From contig JANYLL010000007.1 in assembly GCA_025357895.1 (NCBI GenBank), positions 1 through 7,016 of the forward strand: a stretch of 7,016 nucleotides of DNA. Direction: 5' to 3'. The notes beneath the pieces were generated by a model. It saw only the letters and a list, made by a program, of their open reading frames with translations. It searched no databases and was not told where the DNA came from. Position 1 is the first letter of the stretch. The number at the start of each line of letters is the position of its first letter. Below, one piece after another: positions 1-6,885 of the stretch. The position numbers and the translations under genes are program-made. The stretch is from Ignavibacteriota bacterium. Lineage in GTDB: Bacteria; Bacteroidota; Ignavibacteria; Palsa-1295.

Positions 1-1044
1 TTGGAATGTAAAGTAGTTAAATGGATTAAAATTAGAAGCATTGCTAAAGAAATTACCGCCTACTGCCAGGATCGAATTATATAGGCTGAAATAATTCTCA
101 TAAGAAAAACCTTCGATGCGTCCTCTGATATTTGTATGAGTGCCGGCATCATTATAGAACGTCATATAATTTGTCTGATTATTATTATACGCTCCATCTG
201 AATTTGCCTGATTGGGAGTGAGCACACCTGAAGGATTATGAATAATAATTGCAATGCCATTGCCTTTAGAATTTGACGAGAGATTCTCCACCGTCATCAC
301 ATGATTGATAGGATCAGGGATCAGGAAGTTTGCAGCGTTAAGGAAGGTCGGATCAGGCGGAGTTGCAACGACATGCAGCATGGATGCAGGCGTTGTTGTG
401 CCTATACCGACATTTCCGTTTGCAGCAACAGTCATGCGAGCAGCATTTCCGGTAAAGAATGTCACAGGATTATTTGTTGATGTTGTCACCTTCATCGGTG
501 CATTTGCAGAGATGCTATGATTGGCGCTATTTCCATCAAACCACATACTACCGCCAACTTTTAATGTTCCTGTTACGACTTCATCACCATCAACGATCAT
601 ATCCCATACTCCGAGATTTGCACCGAGAGTTGAGGTATTTGTAGCATCTAATGATCCGTTAATACGTAACCCCTGAATTCCTGCTGTTGTATTGTTCAAT
701 GTCAGTACAGGAATTGCAGCAGATGGAGCATTAGAAAATGATGCACGAACAATGCCCGATGTTTTGATCGTAAAATCCTGACTTGTTAACGAGCCGATGA
801 TACTTGAAGTCGGATTATTATTTCCACCGACAAGCCATAAAGGGGAAACACCACCAGAAGTCGTCATCACCGTACCGCCTACCAGAGGAAAGGTAAAAGT
901 ACCGTTGCCTGTTATTGCGCCGTTCAAAATAGTATAATGCGCCAAGCCGTCATCAATCTGGAGCTTATGGGCGCCAGTCTGAGCAATGCTCTGGGATGTG
1001 AGCAAGATAGTACATGCTAAGAGTCCGAATAAAATTGTTTTCAT
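1..1044 (-). CDS. Exported fibre-like family protein, copy A (C-terminus outside window)
   Basis: The frame is open from the ATG at 1044 to the window edge, giving 348 residues; I translated it by hand and found no stop or frameshift. Residues 1-21 form a Sec signal peptide (MKT, then a hydrophobic stretch to about 16, then SQSIA|Q). The mature protein begins with LQIDDGLAHYT, as in the neighbours. Residues 45-205 are beta-rich and Asn/Thr/Gly-rich, including LTLNNTTAGIQGLRING. A NGNVGIGTTTP motif lies at 209-219, and YNNNQTNYMTFYND...GRIEGFSYENY spans about 286-318. The visible part ends at NPFNYFTF, where the variable centre of copies B and C begins. By homology the missing part should carry the GDYAEW domain, coiled coil and Lys-rich tail, but this is not seen. 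It is the third gene of the C-B-A unit, 31 bp after B, with no promoter or Shine-Dalgarno in the gap. Molecular function is unknown; an exported, probably surface or fibre role is inferred. Confidence 0.88.
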   Translation of the reverse strand, partial: MKTILFGLLACTILLTSQSIAQTGAHKLQIDDGLAHYTILNGAITGNGTFTFPLVGGTVMTTSGGVSPLWLVGGNNNPTSSIIGSLTSQDFTIKTSGIVRASFSNAPSAAIPVLTLNNTTAGIQGLRINGSLDATNTSTLGANLGVWDMIVDGDEVVTGTLKVGGSMWFDGNSANHSISANAPMKVTTSTNNPVTFFTGNAARMTVAANGNVGIGTTTPASMLHVVATPPDPTFLNAANFLIPDPINHVMTVENLSSNSKGNGIAIIIHNPSGVLTPNQANSDGAYNNNQTNYMTFYNDAGTHTNIRGRIEGFSYENYFSLYNSILAVGGNFFSNASNFNPFNYFTFQ

Positions 1045-1075
1045 GATAATAATTATTTAAGTTTGATAAGGTCTC

Positions 1076-3067
1076 TTAGTTTGATGATAATTCAGAAGAT
1101 TTTTTTGAAGTGTGCTTCGCTCTCTTTTTTGAATACTTCGCTGGGTGCGTAGGATTCAGTGAATCTTTGATATTGTCCACCATTTTCTGCAGGGCATCCA
1201 GCTCAGCAACTTTTGCCGAAAGCTGAGATAACTTCTGCGCCTGATCCTGAATTACTTTTACCATCTCATCAGGTTTCAAACCGACTGCGATCTTCACAAA
1301 TTTTGCACCATAGTTCGGAGCATCTTCCCATGCAACTCCGAGAACATTATCGAACTGATCTTCTGTGATATTTTCCGGAGAGATCGCCTTTGCATATCCA
1401 AGGTTATGTCCATCAGGCACCATATAGTCGCCTTTTTTCACACAGCAATTGACTTTCACAGGTACCTGGCCCATGAAGGCTACTTTATTCGAGAACTGCT
1501 CCATACCCTCTTCCGGTGTATTACCGAGCACACAGGGATTCCATGAAGCAACCATGAGCTGGCTCACGCCTTCAGTATTCTTGGTGATCTTTCCGCCGAT
1601 AACTCCGACAACATCACCGACATTAATTTTTTCATTATGATCGGCGCGCTCAAGCCATTCGGCGTAATCCCCGGCGCCTGATTCGAACGTTACGCCTCCG
1701 AGCAATGAAGATCCGAAATTGACTGCGGCTGCAAGTGGATTCGAAACGATCGTTGCAGCTTTCGATTTATATGGGAAAGGTCTGAGTTTTGCAGCTACTG
1801 AATTAATATAGGTATAATTCACTGAGAATGGGTTTGATAACCCTGTTATAGGTGTAGATGGCGGCCAGGGATTGATCGGATTTGAGAATGAAATGCTTCC
1901 GATTGAACCACCCGTTAGCGTTGGTAATGTTCCGGTTAAATTACTCCAGGTTGGGAGAGATCCCCCGGTCACCGAAGGCCATGACGGTGGTGTAAAACTA
2001 ATAAAATTCGGATCGAACTGAATGAAATTAGGATCGAATCCGAGATTACATTGGAAATAATTAAAAGGATTGAAAATATCGCCATTTCCTACAATACCGA
2101 GAAGTGCATTATACATATCCTGATAATTCTCATACGAAAAACCTTCGATTCTACCTTTGATACTATTATGGTCACCTGCATCGTTATAGAACGTTACATA
2201 ATTTGACTGGTTATTATTATACGATCCGTCACCACCTGCAGTAAATGGCACAAGACTACCGGTAGGATTATGAATAATAACGGCAATACCATTACCTTTT
2301 GTATTCGAAGCTAAGTTCTCAACAGTGAGCACATGATTGATCGGATCGGGGACTAAAAAACCTGCTTGATTTGTGAAGGTCGGATCGGGCGGCGTAGCTT
2401 TGATATGAAGCTGAGATACAGGAGTCGTTGTGCCGATACCAACAAATCCGTAACGATCGATTGTAATGCGGCTTGCAGCGTTCGTACTAACCGTTAACGG
2501 ATCAGTTGATGTTGTCTTGATCATCAGCGGCTTATTTGCCGTAATGCTATGGGTTGCACTATTCCCATCAATCCATACGCTTCCGCCCGTTTTTAAAAGG
2601 CCTGTGACGATCTTATCGCCATCAACAACGAGATCCCAAACACCGGGATTTGCAGCAAGGGTGGAAGTATTAGTTGCATCGATCGATCCGTTAATACGCA
2701 ATCTCTGAACGCCTGCCGTCGTATTGGTCAGCGTCCAGAGTGGTGTAGAAGCTGAAGGCGTAGCTGCAAACGTTGAGCGGGTTATATTATTTGTTACCAT
2801 TATAAAATCCTGACCGGTCAGAGTACCAAGATTATTTGATACAGGACTGCTATTTGCTCCGCAAAGCCATACCGGAGATATACTGCCGGAAAGCGTCATG
2901 ACGGTTCCCACACCGGTAGGAAAAGTAAATGTTGCATTTACGCCGGGAGCGGCTTTGATAATTGTATAATGAGCAGAGCCATCATCTAACTGAAGGTAAT
3001 GCTGTGCGAAGACATCGGATGTCATTAAAAACACAAAAGCTAAAAGCCCTAAAATTGTTGTTTTCAT
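1076..3067 (-). CDS. Exported fibre-like family protein, copy B, with peptidase-G2-like C-terminal block
   Basis: The product has 663 residues. I chose the ATG at 3067 because it starts a good signal peptide (MKTTILGLLAFVFLM...DVFA|Q, cleavage after 21), matching the other copies. The frame stays open upstream to 3223, but that 52-residue extension is Lys/Arg/Gln-rich and lies mostly over the end of copy C. Order: LQLDDGSAHYT (25-35); beta-rich Asn/Thr block (45-205); GFVGIGTTTP (207-216); YNNNQSNYVTFYNDAGDH...KGRIEGF (283-310); Gly/Ser/Pro/Phe variable region (about 335-425) with a doubled FDPNFI; short helical linker (425-455); GDYAEWLER (466-474), GDVVGV, TKNTEG, GQVPVKV, KKGDY, VLGVAWED and KFVKIAVGL (589-597). 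A coiled coil follows at 600-640, then a Lys-rich tail ending ELSSN. The C-terminal block recalls peptidase G2 / phage appendage chaperones; there is no S74 signature. It is the middle gene of a three-gene unit. Family membership in the array is certain; function is inferred. Confidence 0.93.
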   Translation of the reverse strand: MKTTILGLLAFVFLMTSDVFAQHYLQLDDGSAHYTIIKAAPGVNATFTFPTGVGTVMTLSGSISPVWLCGANSSPVSNNLGTLTGQDFIMVTNNITRSTFAATPSASTPLWTLTNTTAGVQRLRINGSIDATNTSTLAANPGVWDLVVDGDKIVTGLLKTGGSVWIDGNSATHSITANKPLMIKTTSTDPLTVSTNAASRITIDRYGFVGIGTTTPVSQLHIKATPPDPTFTNQAGFLVPDPINHVLTVENLASNTKGNGIAVIIHNPTGSLVPFTAGGDGSYNNNQSNYVTFYNDAGDHNSIKGRIEGFSYENYQDMYNALLGIVGNGDIFNPFNYFQCNLGFDPNFIQFDPNFISFTPPSWPSVTGGSLPTWSNLTGTLPTLTGGSIGSISFSNPINPWPPSTPITGLSNPFSVNYTYINSVAAKLRPFPYKSKAATIVSNPLAAAVNFGSSLLGGVTFESGAGDYAEWLERADHNEKINVGDVVGVIGGKITKNTEGVSQLMVASWNPCVLGNTPEEGMEQFSNKVAFMGQVPVKVNCCVKKGDYMVPDGHNLGYAKAISPENITEDQFDNVLGVAWEDAPNYGAKFVKIAVGLKPDEMVKVIQDQAQKLSQLSAKVAELDALQKMVDNIKDSLNPTHPAKYSKKRAKHTSKKSSELSSN
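1994..2038 (-). repeat. Tandem FDPNFI repeat in copy B
   Basis: Residues 344-350 (FDPNFIQ) and 351-357 (FDPNFIS) are encoded by two consecutive 21-nt units differing at a few positions, followed by a further F. They lie at the start of the variable centre. Copy C has unrelated sequence here (WFGFDINNFVHF), so the duplication is specific to copy B. Confidence 0.75.
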
Positions 3068-3098
3068 TGTTGTGATATTTTTTATTGTAATTAGGCTC

Positions 3099-5144
3099 TT
3101 AGTTTGATGATAATGCTGATGAAGATTTCGCAGTATGCTTTGCTTTTTTCTTCGAATATTTTGCAGTTTGCGATGAGGTGATCGTTGCTTTGATCTCCGC
3201 GATCTCTGCTTTAAGATCTTCAATTCCCGCAGCTTTTGTTTCCAGACGTGTAATCTCCTGCGCCTGATCCTGAATGACCTTGATCATTTCATGCGGTTTC
3301 AAACCTACGGCGATCTTTACGAGCTTTGCTCCCGATGGAGCATCTTCCCATGCAACTCCGAAAACTTTATTAATATCACCGGCTGAAATATCTTTCGGTG
3401 AAATAGCAGAAGCATATCCGTTATTCGCACCGTCTGGCACGATATAATCACCCTTCTTCACTGCACAGATCATCTTCACAGGGATCTGACCCATGAATGC
3501 AACTTTATGATAGAATGCTTCCTTCCCTGCTTCAGGCATATTACCGAGTACACATGGTTTCCATGATGCAACCATAAAATGCGTTGCATTCTCAGTATTT
3601 TTCGTGATCTTATCACCAATGACTCCGACGACATCACCAATACTGATCTTTTCATTGTGATCACCGCGCTCAAGCCATTCGGCATAATCGCCGGATCCGG
3701 TTTCGTACGTTACGCCGCCAAGAAATGACAGTGCAAAATTAATTGCAGCCTGTACTTTGTTAGTTGCGATCATTGCTGCCTTCTCTTTATAAGGAAGGGC
3801 AATAAATTGATTTTTAATGCCATTGATGAATGCATAATTAACAGAGAATGGATTCGTCAAATTTGTAAGAGGCGAGGAGATCGAAAAAGGATTGCTCACA
3901 GAAATACTTCCAACAGATCCACCGCTTATAGACGGCCATGATCCGCCACTAATACCACATGGGTACGAAATCCAATCAAATGGGGAAGATGGAGAACAAA
4001 ATTGTAAACTCGGAAGTGAGCCTAAACTAATAGTTGGAAGTGTAGGTGGTGTAAAGTGTACAAAATTATTTATATCGAAACCGAACCAACTGCTGTTATA
4101 TGTTACGTTAAACGTAAAATAATTAAAGGGATTATAAAGATCGGTATTTGATTGAATTGCATCTATCTGTGCTTTTAACTGCTTGTAGTTTTCGTACGAG
4201 AATCCTTCGATACGTCCTTTAATATGAGTGTGATCTCCGATATCATTATAATAGGTCATATAATTGGACTGATTATTATTATATGCGCCGTCTGAAGTAG
4301 GAAGATCAGGAACAATCGAACCTGAAGGATTATGAATAATAATAGCAATTCCGTTGCCTTTTGCATTGGTAGCCATATTCTCAACGGTCAGAACGTGATT
4401 GACGGGATCGGGCAGATAAAAATTTGAGACAGGCTGCTGAATCGTAGGGTCCGGAGGAGTAGCGACGATATGCAGCATTGAAACAGGATTTATTGTACCA
4501 ATACCGGTGAATCCGTTCGCAGCGATCGTCATACGAGCTGAATCATGAGTGGTGAAGGTCATAGGATCATTCGTAGTCGTCCTGATATCAAGCGGAGCGT
4601 TCGAAGTGATCGTATGGGTAGCGCTTCTTCCGTCGAACCAAAGGCTTCCGCCTCCGGTCTTTAAGATTCCGCTGACAACTTCGTCACCATCAACGACGAC
4701 ATCCCATACTCCGGGGTTTCCTGCAAGCGTATTTCCCGGAATTGCATCACCGGGCACACCATTAATCCGCAATCCCTGAATGCCGGCCGTTGTATTAGTA
4801 AGTGTGAGCATCGGAGTGGAAGCCGAAGGAGTTCCAGCAAACGTTGCGCGGGTTACACCGCTTGTAATGATTGCGAAATTATCATTAGTAAGTGTACCGA
4901 TAAAACTTGAGGTAGGGTTATTATTTCCACCGACCATCCATGCCGGTGATACTCCGGGTCCGGTAGATACTAAAATGGTACCACTGCCTGATGGAAAATT
5001 AAAATTACCGGTTCCGGTAAGCTTGATCATCGTATAATGGCCTGCGCCATCATCGATCTGCAGCGAATGCTGAGCAAATGCATTGGAAAAACATAGGAAA
5101 ACGAGCATGCCCAGCGCATGCGCTAACAGACGTGAATTTCTCAT
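3099..5144 (-). CDS. Exported fibre-like family protein, copy C, with peptidase-G2-like C-terminal block
   Basis: The product has 681 residues and is the first gene of the C-B-A unit, about 75 nt downstream of a TTTTG/TATCTTTG promoter. The signal peptide is residues 1-24 (RNSR n-region, hydrophobic core, SNAFA|Q). Order: LQIDDGAGHYT (28-38); beta-rich Asn/Thr block (45-205) with LTLTNTTAGIQGLRING; NGFTGIGTINP (210-220); YNNNQSNYMTYYNDIGDH...KGRIEGFSYENY (288-320); variable Pro/Ser/Gly region (about 345-435) with two cysteines absent from B (C383, C396); helical linker (440-475); GSGDYAEWLER (483-493), GDVVGVIGDKITKNTE, C531, GQIPVKM, C560, KKGDY, VFGVAWED, LVKIAVGL; coiled coil (615-655); Lys-rich tail ending ALSSN. 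It is collinear with B, with long near-identical blocks in the C-terminal third. The upstream context TTCTGACCA-N3-ATG lacks a Shine-Dalgarno but matches that of copy D, which supports this start. An exported trimeric fibre or appendage role is inferred. Confidence 0.93.
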   Translation of the reverse strand: MRNSRLLAHALGMLVFLCFSNAFAQHSLQIDDGAGHYTMIKLTGTGNFNFPSGSGTILVSTGPGVSPAWMVGGNNNPTSSFIGTLTNDNFAIITSGVTRATFAGTPSASTPMLTLTNTTAGIQGLRINGVPGDAIPGNTLAGNPGVWDVVVDGDEVVSGILKTGGGSLWFDGRSATHTITSNAPLDIRTTTNDPMTFTTHDSARMTIAANGFTGIGTINPVSMLHIVATPPDPTIQQPVSNFYLPDPVNHVLTVENMATNAKGNGIAIIIHNPSGSIVPDLPTSDGAYNNNQSNYMTYYNDIGDHTHIKGRIEGFSYENYKQLKAQIDAIQSNTDLYNPFNYFTFNVTYNSSWFGFDINNFVHFTPPTLPTISLGSLPSLQFCSPSSPFDWISYPCGISGGSWPSISGGSVGSISVSNPFSISSPLTNLTNPFSVNYAFINGIKNQFIALPYKEKAAMIATNKVQAAINFALSFLGGVTYETGSGDYAEWLERGDHNEKISIGDVVGVIGDKITKNTENATHFMVASWKPCVLGNMPEAGKEAFYHKVAFMGQIPVKMICAVKKGDYIVPDGANNGYASAISPKDISAGDINKVFGVAWEDAPSGAKLVKIAVGLKPHEMIKVIQDQAQEITRLETKAAGIEDLKAEIAEIKATITSSQTAKYSKKKAKHTAKSSSALSSN

Positions 5145-5147
5145 TGG

Positions 5148-5156
5148 TGGTCAGAA
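5148..5156 (-). promoter_or_regulatory. Leader element TTCTGACCA before the start of copy C
   Basis: TTCTGACCA ends 3 nt before the ATG of copy C. The same nine bases occur at the same distance before the ATG of copy D and are absent before A and B. It occupies the ribosome-binding position but is not a Shine-Dalgarno sequence. It may be a translation-initiation or RNA-binding element, or simply a relic of shared ancestry. Confidence 0.4.
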
Positions 5157-5225
5157 TAATACAAAAAATACCGCGTAAATACCAAAACTCCTTACTAACG
5201 ATGGAATTTTGGGATTATAATCGCA

Positions 5226-5261
5226 CAAAGATACGGCGAAAACGGAGAAGTATTTTCAAAA
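5226..5261 (-). promoter_or_regulatory. Bacteroidota-type promoter for the C-B-A unit
   Basis: On the minus strand TTTTG (5261-5257) is followed after 23 nt by TATCTTTG (5233-5226). This fits the TTG-N17-23-TAnnTTTG pattern known from Bacteroidota housekeeping promoters. It sits directly after the terminator of copy D and predicts a transcript start near 5219, giving a leader of about 75 nt before the ATG at 5144. No comparable box is present in the 31-bp gaps before B and A, so they are probably co-transcribed from here. Confidence 0.7.
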
Positions 5262-5263
5262 GC

Positions 5264-5307
5264 GAAAAAAAATAAATAAAAAACCCGCCGGATCGGCGGG
5301 GTTTTTT
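5264..5307 (-). terminator. Rho-independent terminator after copy D (probably bidirectional)
   Basis: CCCGCCG (5284-5290) and CGGCGGG (5294-5300) form a 7-bp GC stem with a 3-nt loop. Read on the minus strand it is followed by TTTTTTATTTATTTTTTTT (5283-5265). It lies 30 bp beyond the stop codon of copy D. The plus strand also has six T after the stem (5302-5307), so it could stop transcription from either side. It separates copy D from the C-B-A unit. Confidence 0.92.
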
Positions 5308-5330
5308 AAAGAATATTTGGACTATTGCAA

Positions 5331-6788
5331 TCAGTTCTTATATATTGTTTGCTTAGTAATTGTTGCAGGGTTTGAGATATACTGTTCTAATTTCTCAAGT
5401 CTTGTCTTCAGTGAAGCTGCCTCAAGGTTTGTTTTGCGAAGTTCACTCACTTCAGTATTGAGTGTATTGATCTGTTTCTGCTGACGGCTCATGATCTCGC
5501 TCATTGCTTTAGCATTCAAACCGACCGCTACTTTAATGTATTTAATGCCTGCCCATTCAGAGGATGTCCATGCTCTGCCGATTACCATTGTAAATTGTTC
5601 AGGTGTGATATTTTCAGATGAGACTGCAACACCTATTCCATCATTAAGTCCCGATGCGATAATAAAATCTCCTTCATGTGCAGCTCCGCGTACTTTGACA
5701 GGTACCTGCCCAAGGAATCCGACTTTATTATATTCTGCTTCTTTGCCTTCGGGCGGAACATTGCCCAAAACGATAGGGGCTAAAGAAATAGAGAAAACGC
5801 TTTCAGCACCTTCCGTATTTTTCGAGATCAATCCGTTCTTGACGCCGACGATATCACCCGGATAAAGCTTGTCTTCAAGTTTCGAGCGTTTGAGATATTC
5901 TGCATAATCGCCGGAGGAAGATGAATACGAAATACCAAGGCTCGTCGTGGTTTGGATTGCAGTCACAGTTGCATAATTTGCTATCTGAACAGCAATCCCC
6001 ACTGCTTGCGCAGCGAATCCGACACCTTCGGGTACTCCAATAACAGTTGCAGCTGAAGCAATTCCCGCGGCAATTTCTGCTGCAGCGACAATTATGTTTG
6101 CCGTATTAACTGCAAGATTTGTTATGTTTATCGGATCAGCAAAGAATTCGGCGAGATTCTGCCCCTGGATACTTCCGCGAGGATTAGGTTGCGACCCGTC
6201 GAAAAAATCAACAAAGTGAGTATTACTATTGAGTACCGTACCGCCTTGTGAAGTACAATGTACTTCTAACCCCACCAAACTGCTCGTGTTAATATTTGCA
6301 GCATATCCGCTTCCTGATCCATTAATCACAAATTCATTGCCGTTTTCGTTAACCGTTGTATTGCCAACATTAAGCGAGAGGGTCCCCCCCCCGTTTATAG
6401 TAGTATTGCCACCAGCGATCGTGGTATTACCACTTGCGTCGATTGTCATGCGTGTCGAATTATTGGAGATAAGGGTCAGTCCGACATTATCAATCGTGCC
6501 GAATTTCCCGTAATTAAGAATGACCGGGTCGGGAAAACCTGTTCCGTTGCGGTTCCCACCCTGCAGCCAGGCATTCGATACTGTTGGCGATCCAATACCT
6601 TGACTAAGGATCGTTTGGTTAGATTTTATTGCAGGCAGAAAAAAAATAAAATTTCCGGTTTGTAATGGTGCTTGCTTGAGTTGCAAGTAATGGGCGAGGC
6701 CATCATCAAACTGTATCCAATGTTGGGCAAATCCATTCGAGAAACTAAAAAGCAAGGCAATAGTGAAAGGCAGATAAATACGTTTCAT
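5331..6788 (-). CDS. Exported fibre-like family protein, copy D (short, divergent), with peptidase-G2-like C-terminal block
   Basis: The product has 485 residues and forms its own transcription unit, ended by the terminator just downstream. The signal peptide is residues 1-21 (MKRIYLPFTIALLFSFSNGFA|Q). The mature start WIQFDDGLAHYLQL matches the family, but the long block and VGIGTTTP motif of A-C are missing. Instead RMTIDASGN is followed by short beta repeats (NTTIAGGNTTING..., 121-150) containing a triple Gly encoded by a G9 tract. HFVDFFDG...RGSIQG (191-208) is the counterpart of YVTFYND...KGRIEG. An Ala/Ile/Val-rich stretch (about 220-280), probably helical rather than a membrane anchor, precedes SSGDYAEYLKR (291-301), GDIVGV, SKNTEG, IVLGN, GQVPVKV, GDF, VIGRAW and YIKVAVGL (417-424). 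A coiled coil spans about 427-472, and the tail is short and lacks the Lys-rich end. The two cysteines shared by B and C are both replaced (I339, G368). Function is unknown beyond family likeness. Confidence 0.92.
   Translation of the reverse strand: MKRIYLPFTIALLFSFSNGFAQHWIQFDDGLAHYLQLKQAPLQTGNFIFFLPAIKSNQTILSQGIGSPTVSNAWLQGGNRNGTGFPDPVILNYGKFGTIDNVGLTLISNNSTRMTIDASGNTTIAGGNTTINGGGTLSLNVGNTTVNENGNEFVINGSGSGYAANINTSSLVGLEVHCTSQGGTVLNSNTHFVDFFDGSQPNPRGSIQGQNLAEFFADPINITNLAVNTANIIVAAAEIAAGIASAATVIGVPEGVGFAAQAVGIAVQIANYATVTAIQTTTSLGISYSSSSGDYAEYLKRSKLEDKLYPGDIVGVKNGLISKNTEGAESVFSISLAPIVLGNVPPEGKEAEYNKVGFLGQVPVKVRGAAHEGDFIIASGLNDGIGVAVSSENITPEQFTMVIGRAWTSSEWAGIKYIKVAVGLNAKAMSEIMSRQQKQINTLNTEVSELRKTNLEAASLKTRLEKLEQYISNPATITKQTIYKN
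6384..6392 (-). repeat. G9 homopolymer inside copy D
   Basis: Nine consecutive C on the plus strand read as GGG GGG GGG in frame, encoding Gly133-Gly135 of copy D within a short beta-repeat region. Gain or loss of one base would shift the frame early and remove the C-terminal domain. Tracts like this are known slippage sites in phase-variable surface genes; here it could also be a chance run in a Gly-rich repeat. Confidence 0.95.
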
Positions 6789-6791
6789 ATT

Positions 6792-6800
6792 TGGTCAGAA
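6792..6800 (-). promoter_or_regulatory. Leader element TTCTGACCA before the start of copy D
   Basis: This is identical to the element upstream of copy C and again lies 3 nt before the ATG. The surrounding leader sequences (ATATTTCTGACCAAAT here, TTATTCTGACCACCA before C) are otherwise only loosely alike, so the match stands out. No Shine-Dalgarno is present at this start. Confidence 0.4.
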
Positions 6801-6857
6801 ATATAATTTGTACACGGGAATCCGACGGTTTGGGCATACCTCCAGAGTTATTTGATA

Positions 6858-6865
6858 CAAATATA
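6858..6865 (-). promoter_or_regulatory. -7 box of a putative promoter for copy D
   Basis: The minus strand reads TATATTTG, a full match to TAnnTTTG, 69 nt upstream of the ATG of copy D. A TTTTG lies only 14 nt further upstream and the next TTTG 29 nt upstream, so the -33 element is missing at the usual 17-23 nt spacing. The promoter is therefore weaker in evidence than the one for copy C and may need an activator or be coincidental in AT-rich sequence. Confidence 0.45.
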
Positions 6866-6885
6866 CGGAATTTTAAAGCCAAAAG

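Noticed and set aside
1012..1044. Lipobox-like LLAC near the start of copy A
   Set aside because: The Cys is at residue 11, too early, and the hydrophobic core continues past it to a normal SIA|Q cleavage site as in the other copies.
1076..1300. S74-type tail-fibre chaperone or T9SS sorting domain at the C-terminus
   Set aside because: No SDxRLKxN signature of the S74 chaperone and no Ig-like C-terminal sorting domain are visible; the proteins end in a coiled coil, with a Lys-rich tail in B and C.
3068..3223. In-frame upstream extension of copy B (52 residues starting at 3223)
   Set aside because: It is Lys/Arg/Gln-rich, mostly overlaps the end of copy C in another frame, and would bury a good signal peptide. 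The ATG at 3067 matches the other copies.
5078..5275. Plus-strand frame of 65 residues crossing the start of copy C
   Set aside because: It covers the signal peptide, leader and promoter of copy C, and its Lys/Arg-rich end is simply the AT-rich promoter region read in another sense.
5491..5865. Plus-strand frame of 124 residues opposite copy D
   Set aside because: It lies entirely within the conserved C-terminal coding region of copy D; its composition mirrors the antisense of that protein and it has no recognisable domain or start context.
6229..6460. CRISPR-like or tandem DNA repeat in copy D
   Set aside because: The repeats are short, irregular and track Asn-Thr-Thr-Ile protein repeats; there are no uniform spacers.
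6229..6513. Plus-strand frame of 94 residues opposite copy D
   Set aside because: Pro/Val/Leu-rich shadow of the Gly/Asn/Thr repeats of copy D; no supporting signals.
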